Shown piece after piece: positions 1 through 6,017 of a stretch of 32,279 nt of DNA. The stretch is from CAG-882 sp050874385. GTDB taxonomy: Bacteria > Bacillota > Clostridia > Lachnospirales > Lachnospiraceae. The stretch covers positions 1-32,279 of the forward strand of contig JBNMKO010000028.1 in the NCBI GenBank assembly GCA_050874385.1. The letters are read 5' to 3'. A program made the translations under genes and the position numbers. The notes below the pieces were generated by a model. The model did not search any database. It was not told the DNA's origin and worked only from the letters and a program-made list of their open reading frames with translations. Within the stretch, counting starts at the first letter, position 1. Each line of letters begins with the position of its first letter.

Positions 1-74
1 ACTTCATCAATGTCTTTTCCAATTTCAGGATCAACGGTTCTTACATGTTCCTTATAGTCATTCCAGGTTTTCAT
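1..74 (-). CDS. HigA-type antitoxin, N-terminal fragment (cut by window edge)
   Basis: Only the first 24 codons are in the window (reads MKTWNDYKEHVRTVDPEIGK and onward). The start codon overlaps the stop codon of the upstream toxin gene in an ATGA arrangement, so the two are probably translationally coupled. In the HigB/Gp49 toxin group the second gene is normally an XRE-type helix-turn-helix antitoxin that binds the toxin and represses the shared promoter. The DNA-binding domain lies beyond the edge, so the identity rests mainly on position and on the short visible N-terminus. Confidence 0.6.
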   Translation of the reverse strand, partial: MKTWNDYKEHVRTVDPEIGKDIDE

Positions 75-442
75 AATCGTTCAGCCTCCTTTCGGGCAAG
101 GTAATCATCGCGTTCGGCTTTTGCTCGTTCAATTTCGCGCTTGGGAGTCTTTTGAGTTTTCTTGCGGAATTGATGCAAAAGCACAAAGGTATCATTCCTG
201 AAATAAAAATATAAAACACGGTTATTGCCTGGGCGAAGCTCCCAGATATCATCACCAAGGTGTTTTGTAATATTTTCATTAAGCCGTGTACCATTATCTT
301 CGAGGAGCTGGATGTACAAACTTATCTGCTTATATTGAATACGGGCATCTTTGTTTGTGGCTGCTTTGACTCGAAGAGATTCAAGAAATTCCCAAAGCTC
401 TGATCTGCCATTGGAATCCTCGTAAAATTCAATGTTGTACAT
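71..442 (-). CDS. RelE/HigB-family (phage Gp49-like) toxin
   Basis: This 123-residue basic protein resembles Gp49/HigB-type toxins of the RelE superfamily, which act as translation-dependent mRNA interferases. Supporting features are the opening MYNIEFYEDSNGRSELWEFL, the central IWELRPGNNRVLYFYF and the following FVLLHQFRKKTQKTP. The 'W-ELR-x-G-N-x-R-x-x-Y' block followed by 'LLH-x-F-x-KK-x-x-K-T-P' is typical of the family. A lysine/arginine-rich helix closes the protein. A GGAG-type ribosome site lies about 10 bases upstream of the ATG. The toxin precedes the antitoxin, as in other HigBA modules, and the genes overlap by 4 bases. Toxicity and the exact subfamily are inferred. Confidence 0.82.
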   Translation of the reverse strand: MYNIEFYEDSNGRSELWEFLESLRVKAATNKDARIQYKQISLYIQLLEDNGTRLNENITKHLGDDIWELRPGNNRVLYFYFRNDTFVLLHQFRKKTQKTPKREIERAKAERDDYLARKEAERL

Positions 443-482
443 TAGTATATGTTCTCCAAGTGCAAATATTTATTCTATATAC

Positions 483-511
483 ATGATAGCATTTATGCTA
501 TCAAAAAGCAA
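483..511 (-). promoter_or_regulatory. Toxin-antitoxin promoter with embedded palindromic operator
   Basis: On the minus strand there is a -35-like TTGCTT (506-511) and a -10-like TATCAT (483-488) separated by exactly 17 bases. The spacer holds most of a perfect palindrome, GATAGCAT-TT-ATGCTATC (485-502). An operator between -35 and -10 is what is expected for autorepression by a HigA-type antitoxin. The assignment to HigA is inferred from position. Confidence 0.55.
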
Positions 512-539
512 ATAAAAAAATGAAGGAAGGAAACAAAAT

Positions 540-608
540 TTGAGTGAAAAATATATAAAATTAGTAATTACCGAGAAACCATCAAAATTATTAAAATATA
601 TCGGATGA
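540..608 (+). pseudogene. Remnant resembling the N-terminus of DNA topoisomerase III (TopB-like)
   Basis: A ribosome-site-like GGAAGGAAA is followed by a TTG-initiated reading frame that gives (M)SEKYIKLVITEKPSK and stops after 22 codons. The block 'KLVITEKPS' matches the conserved start of topoisomerase III proteins, including those carried on conjugative elements. Nothing recognisable follows, so it would be a relic of a larger gene. The match is short and could be coincidental. Confidence 0.35.
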
Positions 609-700
609 ACTCAGATCTGCACAGACCAAACTAGCAAATAACGCTTCACACACACTAGGTAATCAAATAAGAAAGAGCCAAATCTAAAAAAATTCTAACT

Positions 701-733
701 CCTATTTACATAGTAGGGAAATAGAAATATAAT
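701..733 (+). promoter_or_regulatory. Promoter of the Rrf2 gene with overlapping dyad
   Basis: A TTTACA (705-710) and a TATAAT (728-733) are separated by 17 bases and sit just upstream of the Rrf2-family gene. An imperfect dyad, CCTATTTACATAGTAGG (701-717), overlaps the -35. Many Rrf2 proteins repress their own promoters from such sites, so autoregulation is a reasonable inference. Confidence 0.6.
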
Positions 734-759
734 TATGTGCTAAAGAGGTGGTGGACAAG

Positions 760-1236
760 ATGATGATATCAGCAAAAGGGCGGTATGCTTTGCGGGTCAT
801 GGTCGACCTTGCACAGCATAGCACAGGAGAGTTCATTCCGGTAAAACAAATTGCTGCCAGGCAGGATATTTCTTTAAAATATCTGGAGAGCATAATGAAT
901 ATATTGACGAAAGGAAAAATGCTTGAGAGTGCCAGCGGCAAAGGCGGTGGTTATCGTCTAGTGCGGGAACCATGTGAATATAAAGTGATAGACATACTTC
1001 AGCTTATGGAAGGAGATATTGCTCCTGTTGCATGTCTGTGTGTTGACGGGGAAAAATGTGAACAGATCGCAAAGTGTACAACGATTTCATTCTGGAAAGG
1101 TCTTGAAACAGTTATAAGGGATTACTTAGAAAGCAATACACTGCAAGATATGCTCAATGGAGTAAATAGAATAAGCAGGAAACGTACCACGATTATAATT
1201 GCCCATCTACGATTGCAATGGCAGATAAAGTTGTGA
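760..1236 (+). CDS. Rrf2-family transcriptional regulator with foreign C-terminal tail
   Basis: The N-terminus MMISAKGRYALRVMVDLAQ, the helix-turn-helix region around 'PVKQIAARQDISLKYLESIM' and the wing 'SGKGGGYRL' are diagnostic of the Rrf2 family. The cysteines in 'ACLCVDGEKCEQIAKC' are spaced like the Fe-S ligands of IscR-type members, so it may sense iron-sulfur or cysteine status. The start at 760 is preferred because GAGGTGG lies about 8 bases upstream; the earlier GTG codons at 748 and 751 fall within that site. The domain seems complete to about 'LQDMLNG'. After that the reading frame runs into 'RTTIIIAH', which is ABC-transporter sequence, followed by an out-of-frame tail. The regulator has therefore probably lost its native end through recombination. 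No obvious target gene (isc, cysK) remains next to it. Confidence 0.85.
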   Translation: MMISAKGRYALRVMVDLAQHSTGEFIPVKQIAARQDISLKYLESIMNILTKGKMLESASGKGGGYRLVREPCEYKVIDILQLMEGDIAPVACLCVDGEKCEQIAKCTTISFWKGLETVIRDYLESNTLQDMLNGVNRISRKRTTIIIAHLRLQWQIKL

Positions 1237-1244
1237 AACTGTAA
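1171..1244 (+). pseudogene. Remnant of an ABC exporter ATPase C-terminus (H-loop region)
   Basis: The frame of the Rrf2 gene reads RTTIIIAH at 1183-1206. Shifting frame at 1206 continues as STIAMADKVVKL, ending at a TAA (1242-1244). Together these match the conserved end of ABC exporter nucleotide-binding domains, 'RTTIIIAHRLSTI-x-x-ADKI', with the 'RL' missing, as a 7-base deletion would produce. Only this tail survives. It is fused in frame to the preceding regulator, so it marks a recombination junction. Confidence 0.6.
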
Positions 1245-1346
1245 ATATTGTTTACAGTAGGAAATTTTGAAGATATTGTGGAACTGTATTATTTTGATGA
1301 ATTATTAAGACAGTTATTCTTACGGTATTGTAGTGCTATAATAATG

Positions 1347-1376
1347 TTGTAAAAATAGTGGCTAATAATATATAAT
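1347..1376 (+). promoter_or_regulatory. Possible promoter ahead of the IS3 remnant
   Basis: TTGTAA (1347-1352) and TATAAT (1371-1376) are 18 bases apart, about 30 bases before the ATG of the transposase remnant. It could be the original transposase promoter. It could also read through into the downstream unknown gene pair, since no terminator is visible between them. The region is AT-rich, so chance matches are possible. Confidence 0.3.
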
Positions 1377-1405
1377 AATCTTATCAAAGAAAGAGGTACT
1401 TATTT

Positions 1406-1566
1406 ATGCCACAAATTTACACACCAGAATTTAAAAAGAAGATTGTACGCCTTCATGAAGAAGAAGGTTGTACCTGCCAGCCCAAATAAAAGGAGAGCTG
1501 ATACTTCATAGTTATCAGGGCTCACAGTTTACACCAAAAGTGACCATGGGGTATTTTTTTATTTAA
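1406..1566 (+). mobile_element. IS3-family insertion sequence remnant (orfA start joined to orfB piece)
   Basis: The ATG at 1406 opens MPQIYTPEFKKKIVRLHEEE, the typical N-terminus of IS3-family OrfA (transposase helix-turn-helix subunit), but the frame stops at 1489. In another frame from about 1473, 'PAQIKGELILHSYQGSQFTP' matches the OrfB catalytic-domain block usually written 'LILHSDQGSQYTS'; the catalytic Asp position is Tyr here. An internal deletion therefore joins the first 20-odd residues of OrfA to a short piece of OrfB near 1470. The element is inactive. No terminal inverted repeats were recognised. Confidence 0.72.
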
Positions 1567-1617
1567 AAAGTTGTAAAGTGGTATAAAAAATATAACAAAT
1601 GTTTAGGAGGTTCTATT

Positions 1618-2166
1618 ATGGGAGAATATGTTACGAGTAAAAAAGAGATGAAATTTCAAAGTCAAGACGCATTGAAAACTGTGCAAGCTGTAATTGATGA
1701 TGCTGATAAAGCATTAAATGATAAATCGAGAAGGATAGAAGATTCTCCAATAGGTGAGGCTGTTGCAGGTGCAGTTGGTGTTGGAGTCGGTGCAGGTATT
1801 GGGTTTGCAGGTCTATACTTAGGCGGTTCAGTTGCTGGGTTAAGTGCTGCAGGAATTACAAGCGGATTAGCCGCTGCAGGTGCATTGGTAGGTGGTGGTA
1901 TGGTTGCAGGAATCGCTGTATTGGCTGCACCAGCTGTAATTCTTGGTGGTGCAGGTATGGGTATTGCATCACATGTAAAAAATAAGAAATTACGTGAGGC
2001 GAAAGAATTAGTATATAAGACTGCGCTTGCAAAACAGACTGCTATTGTAAAAGCGTTAAAAGAAGAAAGTAATGCTGATAAGGAAAGAATTAATTATTTA
2101 AACGGACTAAATATTTTATTACAGTCTGCGATTAAAGATTTACAACATGATTTAGGTATTGTGTAA
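1618..2166 (+). CDS. Unknown glycine-zipper membrane protein
   Basis: This 182-residue protein has a polar N-terminal helix (1-43), a long glycine/alanine-rich hydrophobic stretch (about 44-118) with many G-x-x-x-G spacings, and a charged helical C-terminus (118-182) likely to form a coiled coil. Glycine-zipper segments of this kind pack tightly in membranes and occur in pore-forming or membrane-perturbing proteins, but no specific family is recognised. A strong AGGAGG lies 8 bases before the ATG. The next gene starts 23 bases downstream, so the two form an operon. Codon use is strongly AT-biased compared with the genes from 3745 onward, and an IS3 remnant lies just upstream, which suggests horizontal acquisition. 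Function unknown. Confidence 0.8.
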   Translation: MGEYVTSKKEMKFQSQDALKTVQAVIDDADKALNDKSRRIEDSPIGEAVAGAVGVGVGAGIGFAGLYLGGSVAGLSAAGITSGLAAAGALVGGGMVAGIAVLAAPAVILGGAGMGIASHVKNKKLREAKELVYKTALAKQTAIVKALKEESNADKERINYLNGLNILLQSAIKDLQHDLGIV

Positions 2167-2189
2167 TAAATGATTTATGGGGTGTCTTA

Positions 2190-3608
2190 ATGAGTAAATT
2201 TAAGTATTCAGATGATGAAATGGAGATAAACAAGGTTCTTAAAATGAATCAGGATTTATCAACATCAGTACTTAATGACTCTGACCTACAGATTACTAGA
2301 AGTGCTGCAGATAGTAATATTGATTCATCATTAGAATTATTACGTTCTTTGGGAAAGAATAAGGAAATTCTTGAACTGTCAACTCAAGTAGCTGAAAAAG
2401 GGCATGATATACCTTTGGAATGCAGACCGCAACTAGAAACATGGGAAGAAATAGTGCAACAAGCAAACTTGCATGAGCCTAATCCGGTTGTGTTGGAAGA
2501 TATTATGACAGAAAGTGAAATTAATAATGCTTTTGAGGAATTGAATGAAATAAACAAACAGTTTTCTAGAATGACTGGCATTATTAATAAAACGGATTTA
2601 GCATTTTTAACTATTGCGACAGCACTGCAGGTTGCAAAATCATTAGTTTTTCCATATGTTGTTGATAAATTTGATTATGGTAAAAGTTTTGACCCTTCAA
2701 AAAGATTAGAGCATAATGATAGATCAATTGAAAAAGCACATCAAGAAGCAAATGATAAGTTTAGAGATAAACATTTAGAAAATCATGGAACAGGACATTG
2801 GATTAACATTTTATATCAAACTGTTCCGTATGATATTACTAAAGGTTCTAAAGATTTAGGAATTAATATGGGCGGAATGTATCATCGTATGTATACTTTA
2901 GGTCATGATCCTATTTTGGGTTGGGTTTTTGGTACTGCGAATATTATTACTGATTGTATTACATTTAATAATTTTCATACTAATCGTATTTCTAGAATAG
3001 ATCCAACAACTGGCGGAAAGAAGATGATTATAACTCCAGAAGTTGTATTCATGGGGCAGATGTTTAAAGAGTGTTATGAAGACATAAAAGCAGATTATTT
3101 GAATCTTCCGGCAGCCCTGTTTGCACAAGCCCAACATCTTAAATCAGATGAGTTTACTAAATTAGGATTGCCAGTTCCAATACTATCTGGTATTAATGAG
3201 AAGTTTGCAAGTAAACTATATAGTGAACATTATGATGCGTTGTGTTTTGCTAGAGATGCTAAAATTATAGGTGCGTCTTTTATTGTATCAAAGCTATTTG
3301 ATATTATTATTACATTAACTCATGGACTATTTAGGAAAGAAGATGAGGATAAAGATTTATTTGAGGTAAGAACGAGAAAGATATTATTAATTTCAAATAC
3401 AATTGCGTCCTCTAGTACAATAATAAATACTGCAATAACAAGGAATGTTAAAAATTTAGATATAGGAAGTCTATTAAATACCATTACACATTTGTTCTCG
3501 GATTTGAGATTTATTGCTAGAATTAAACAGGAATTTATTGAAAATGAAATCTCTGATAGGATGATGAAAGAGATAGAAGAGATTGACTCATTATTTGACA
3601 ATTTTTAG
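2190..3608 (+). CDS. Unknown 472-residue protein, partner of the glycine-zipper protein
   Basis: The protein is predominantly helical and acidic at its N-terminus (1-130). It has a hydrophobic segment near 137-158 (LAFLTIATALQVAKSLVFPY). A central region rich in His, Gly and aromatics includes 'GTGHW' (201-205) and 'HRMYTLGHDPILGWVFG' (232-248). Another hydrophobic segment lies near 358-380, and the end is charged and helical. The His/Asp/Gly block in the middle looks like a conserved motif, possibly catalytic or metal-binding, but I do not recognise the family. GGGGTG precedes the ATG. It shares the AT-rich composition of its upstream partner, and the pair ends at a strong terminator, so it looks like an independently transferred two-gene module. 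A defence, toxin or membrane-remodelling role would be speculation. Confidence 0.8.
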   Translation: MSKFKYSDDEMEINKVLKMNQDLSTSVLNDSDLQITRSAADSNIDSSLELLRSLGKNKEILELSTQVAEKGHDIPLECRPQLETWEEIVQQANLHEPNPVVLEDIMTESEINNAFEELNEINKQFSRMTGIINKTDLAFLTIATALQVAKSLVFPYVVDKFDYGKSFDPSKRLEHNDRSIEKAHQEANDKFRDKHLENHGTGHWINILYQTVPYDITKGSKDLGINMGGMYHRMYTLGHDPILGWVFGTANIITDCITFNNFHTNRISRIDPTTGGKKMIITPEVVFMGQMFKECYEDIKADYLNLPAALFAQAQHLKSDEFTKLGLPVPILSGINEKFASKLYSEHYDALCFARDAKIIGASFIVSKLFDIIITLTHGLFRKEDEDKDLFEVRTRKILLISNTIASSSTIINTAITRNVKNLDIGSLLNTITHLFSDLRFIARIKQEFIENEISDRMMKEIEEIDSLFDNF

Positions 3609-3689
3609 AATGTATTATGGAAGATGGCAGGATAAATTGAACTTCTCCCTGTCAAGTAGATAATTGAAAAAAATATAAATTTTTCTTTT

Positions 3690-3719
3690 AAGGGACTTTT
3701 TTACAGTCCCTTTTATTTA
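3690..3719 (+). terminator. Rho-independent terminator of the unknown gene pair
   Basis: AAGGGACT (3690-3697) and AGTCCCTT (3705-3712) form an 8-bp stem with a 7-base loop, followed by a T-rich run. It lies 80 bases after the 472-residue gene. On the minus strand no T-run follows the stem, so it probably serves only the plus-strand genes. Confidence 0.8.
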
Positions 3720-3744
3720 TTGTGGGTAGGTGTGGTTTCCTACG

Positions 3745-5109
3745 TTAATCCAACGGCTGCGTCGGCTGGTCAAGAGAATGTTCCCGATGGTTTAAATACA
3801 GATAAAATCCAACATTCAGCACAATTCCGACCATTGTGGAAACCGGTGCGGCGAGACCAATCATGGTCAGGCTGGCGTTTGGCTGGATACTCATTATGTA
3901 TGCAAACGGCAGACGGACAAGAAGCGTCTGGATGAGACCTTGCGCCATAACCCAGAGTGTCTGGTTGTTGCCGTTGAAGTAGCCGACCATGCTAAAAAGT
4001 ATGGCGGTAGCGATTGTCTCTAGCGCAAAGCCCTTTAAGTATTCAAAGGCTTTTTGCACGACAGCAGCATCCGGGGAGAAAAATCCGGACAGCATATCGC
4101 CCTTAAACCAGATAAGCACGAAAACAATGCAGCCGACGGCAAGTCCTATGCCGATTCCGGTAAACATGGACTGTTTTGCACGTTTTGTCTTTCCGGCACC
4201 GACATTCTGCGACACGAAAGCCGCCATCGACTGCATCAGTGCGCTCGGCACAAGCATGGCAAAATTTACAATCTTGCAGGCGACACCGTAGCCGGAGGAG
4301 GCTTCAAGTCCGAGACGGTTGACAAATGCACAGAGTGCCAAAAAGGAGAGCTGTGTCAAAAACTCCTGGAGCGCCAGCGGCAGCCCGATTTTGAGGAAAA
4401 TTTTGCACTGCGGATTCAGTCGGAAATCTTTTTTGGTGATGGTAAACGGCAGTTTTTTCTTTATAAGAAGCATCACGGCAAAAACAACGCTGAGTGCTTG
4501 TGCGCAGACGGTTGCAATCGCTGCGCCGGCAGCATCTAAGCGAAGTCCGGCAACCAGCACCAAGTCTCCGATGATATTGACAATGCACGCGACGAGGACG
4601 AAGAGCAGAGGTGATTTGCTGTCGCCGAGTCCACGAAAAATCGCGGACAACAGGTTGTAAGCCACGATAAAAAAGATACCGCCGCCGCAAATGCGGACGT
4701 AGCTGGCGGTAAGGTCAACCGCTTCTGCCGGTGCCTGCATGAGTACGGAAATCGGATGGGCGAAGCCGACCATCACGATAAACAGCCCGACTGCGATGAG
4801 CGTAAACACAACCGCCGCGCCGCCGATGACTGCGCCTATCTTCTCGGCATGTTTTTCACCTAGATAGCGTGCAATCAGCACTGTAATGCCCATCGCAAAC
4901 TGGATGACAACAAAAGTGACAAGGTTTAATACCTGACTTCCTGTAGATACAGCGGAAAGACCGGAAGTGGAGCCAAAGCGTCCGACCACCAGAAGGTCTA
5001 CTGCGCCGTATGCTGCCTGCAAAATCAGCGCACCCAGAACCGGAATCATAAAGGCAACCAGTTTTTTTAGGATACTTCCCTGTGTAAAATCAGCATTTTT
5101 ATCGTTCAT
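3745..5109 (-). CDS. MATE-family multidrug efflux transporter
   Basis: From the ATG at 5109 this is a 454-residue polytopic membrane protein of normal MATE length with about 12 hydrophobic helices. The N-terminal 'KKLVAFMIPVLGALILQAAY' followed by 'VDLLVVGRFGS-x-x-LSAVSTGSQ' is the classic MATE opening, repeated in pseudo-symmetric form in the second half. The family couples Na+ or H+ entry to export of cationic or drug-like compounds. The start at 5109 is preferred over the upstream codon at 5160 because AAAGGAG lies at the right distance and the extra 17 residues resemble no part of the family. The gene overlaps the end of the MarR gene by 11 bases, so the regulator and its probable target are co-transcribed. 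Confidence 0.92.
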   Translation of the reverse strand: MNDKNADFTQGSILKKLVAFMIPVLGALILQAAYGAVDLLVVGRFGSTSGLSAVSTGSQVLNLVTFVVIQFAMGITVLIARYLGEKHAEKIGAVIGGAAVVFTLIAVGLFIVMVGFAHPISVLMQAPAEAVDLTASYVRICGGGIFFIVAYNLLSAIFRGLGDSKSPLLFVLVACIVNIIGDLVLVAGLRLDAAGAAIATVCAQALSVVFAVMLLIKKKLPFTITKKDFRLNPQCKIFLKIGLPLALQEFLTQLSFLALCAFVNRLGLEASSGYGVACKIVNFAMLVPSALMQSMAAFVSQNVGAGKTKRAKQSMFTGIGIGLAVGCIVFVLIWFKGDMLSGFFSPDAAVVQKAFEYLKGFALETIATAILFSMVGYFNGNNQTLWVMAQGLIQTLLVRLPFAYIMSIQPNASLTMIGLAAPVSTMVGIVLNVGFYLYLNHREHSLDQPTQPLD

Positions 5110-5551
5110 AATGTTCACTCCTTTCGCACATAATCCGGTAAAATTTCTCAATAGTTTCAATCATGCAGTCCGCTTCTTCCTCCGAAATGTCATCCAAATA
5201 GGAAGAAAGCTCGCTAAAATACTGTGCGTCATATTTCTGTGACAGTTTTCGCCCCGCCTCTGTGATGGATATGTAGGTGACGCGCCCGTCATCCGGGGAG
5301 GCATTTTTCACAAGAAGTCCTTTTTGTTCCATCTCCTTTACCGTTCTTGTGACACCCGGACGCGGGAGGTGCATAGCTTCACTTATGTCGGAAACCTTCA
5401 CAGAAACCTCTTGTTTTTCCAAGGACTGAATGACATCCAGATATTGAATGTACGAGGGCATAATGCCCTGTGGCAGCGGCGGGAGCATTTCCCGGATACG
5501 CTTTGCCTGATAGCATGCGTCAAACATGCGCTTTATTTTTTCGTTGGTCAT
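5099..5551 (-). CDS. MarR-family transcriptional regulator
   Basis: This 150-residue protein has the winged helix-turn-helix of MarR proteins: 'VKVSDISEAMHLPRPGVTRT' followed by the wing 'ASPDDGRVTYISITEAG', where the D-x-R motif is diagnostic. Flanking helices would form the dimer interface. ATG at 5551 is chosen because GAGGAG sits 8 bases upstream; the in-frame GTG at 5566 overlaps that site. The stop overlaps the start of the MATE exporter. MarR proteins usually repress their own operon and are released by a small ligand, often one the co-encoded pump exports. Two operator-like palindromes overlap its promoter. Confidence 0.9.
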   Translation of the reverse strand: MTNEKIKRMFDACYQAKRIREMLPPLPQGIMPSYIQYLDVIQSLEKQEVSVKVSDISEAMHLPRPGVTRTVKEMEQKGLLVKNASPDDGRVTYISITEAGRKLSQKYDAQYFSELSSYLDDISEEEADCMIETIEKFYRIMCERSEHYER

Positions 5552-5572
5552 ATATAATCTCCTCACATATAG

Positions 5573-5625
5573 TTATCAAAGATAATTACCGTTGATAATT
5601 ATAAGAAAAATATGTGAAATGTCAA
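5573..5625 (-). promoter_or_regulatory. marR-MATE promoter with tandem operator palindromes
   Basis: On the minus strand a consensus TTGACA (5620-5625) and TATAAT (5598-5603) are 16 bases apart. Immediately downstream lie two abutting 13-bp dyads, TTATCAACGGTAA (5586-5598) and TTATCTTTGATAA (5573-5585), covering the end of the -10 and the transcription start. They fit a MarR autorepression site that would be strongly expressed when derepressed. Confidence 0.7.
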
Positions 5626-5747
5626 TAATAAAATTAAAAAACGCCCATATTGACAAGACGCGAAACAATTTGTCATAGGCAGTACTTATATCTAATCATA
5701 AAATGCAAGTATTTTTCAATCTGCCAAGATGGTGATAATATAAGCAC

Positions 5748-5770
5748 ATCAAATGGAAACACCATTAGAT
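5748..5770. repeat. Short inverted repeat ahead of the thiol operon
   Basis: ATCAAATGG (5748-5756) and CCATTAGAT (5762-5770) are complementary at 8 of 9 positions across a 5-base spacer. The element lies just after an AT-rich -10-like GATAATATAAG (5734-5744) and before the leader ORF. It could be an operator or the first hairpin of the leader RNA. No convincing -35 is seen. Confidence 0.4.
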
Positions 5771-5797
5771 ATAGAACAAACCTATAAGAAAGGAAAC

Positions 5798-5923
5798 ATG
5801 ACAATTATGAACAATCAGATTTTTGTAAACAACATGTGTATGGATAACGTCTGTCGAATGTTAATCTCCCAGGCTGGCGGTGGGCAGGGTATATGTTTTT
5901 GGTTGTCATGTACTCATAAATAG
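5798..5923 (+). CDS. Candidate cysteine-containing leader peptide
   Basis: A short frame from ATG 5798 (or ATG 5807) encodes a 41- (or 38-) residue peptide with four Cys: '..NNMCMDNVCRMLISQ' then 'AGGGQGICFWLSCTHK'. It has no signal peptide or known domain. AGGAAA stands directly before the first ATG, at a better distance from the second. The frame spans one arm of an apparent antiterminator and ends 19 bases before the terminator hairpin. That geometry is typical of leader peptides, which regulate by translation rather than by acting as proteins. The downstream genes encode a thiol-dependent reductase and a polar amino acid importer, so cysteine availability is the obvious candidate signal. 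Role inferred. Confidence 0.55.
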   Translation: MTIMNNQIFVNNMCMDNVCRMLISQAGGGQGICFWLSCTHK

Positions 5924-5969
5924 CGAAGAGCTAATGCTGATGCCTGGGAGTAAATCACCAGGTTTTTTT
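5866..5969 (+). promoter_or_regulatory. Transcription attenuator (antiterminator/terminator) in the operon leader
   Basis: CTCCCAGGC (5866-5874, inside the leader ORF) is perfectly complementary to GCCTGGGAG (5942-5950). The second strand also begins a competing hairpin, CCTGG (5943-5947) with CCAGG (5958-5962), followed by seven T (5963-5969), which looks like an intrinsic terminator. The two structures are mutually exclusive, as in an attenuator. An additional local pairing CCCA/TGGG (5868-5871 with 5881-5884) could sequester the first arm. Ribosome progress over the Cys codons would be the likely switch. Confidence 0.6.
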
Positions 5970-6017
5970 ATACAATAAATTAAAAATAAGAAAAATGAAA
6001 AGAAAGAGGAAAATAAG

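Noticed and set aside
3690..3719. Hairpin as a shared bidirectional terminator for the converging MATE gene
   Set aside because: The stem is symmetric, but on the minus strand it is not followed by a T-run, so only the plus-strand role is supported.
3989..4690. Several overlapping open frames on both strands within the MATE gene
   Set aside because: They lie inside a well-supported efflux gene, lack ribosome sites, and have compositions expected of shadow frames in GC-richer coding DNA.
5110..5160. Extended start of the MATE protein at 5160
   Set aside because: The extra 17 residues lie within the MarR coding region and resemble no part of the family; the ATG at 5109 has a good ribosome site.
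5552..5566. GTG start at 5566 for the MarR gene
   Set aside because: It overlaps the GAGGAG ribosome site that serves the ATG at 5551.
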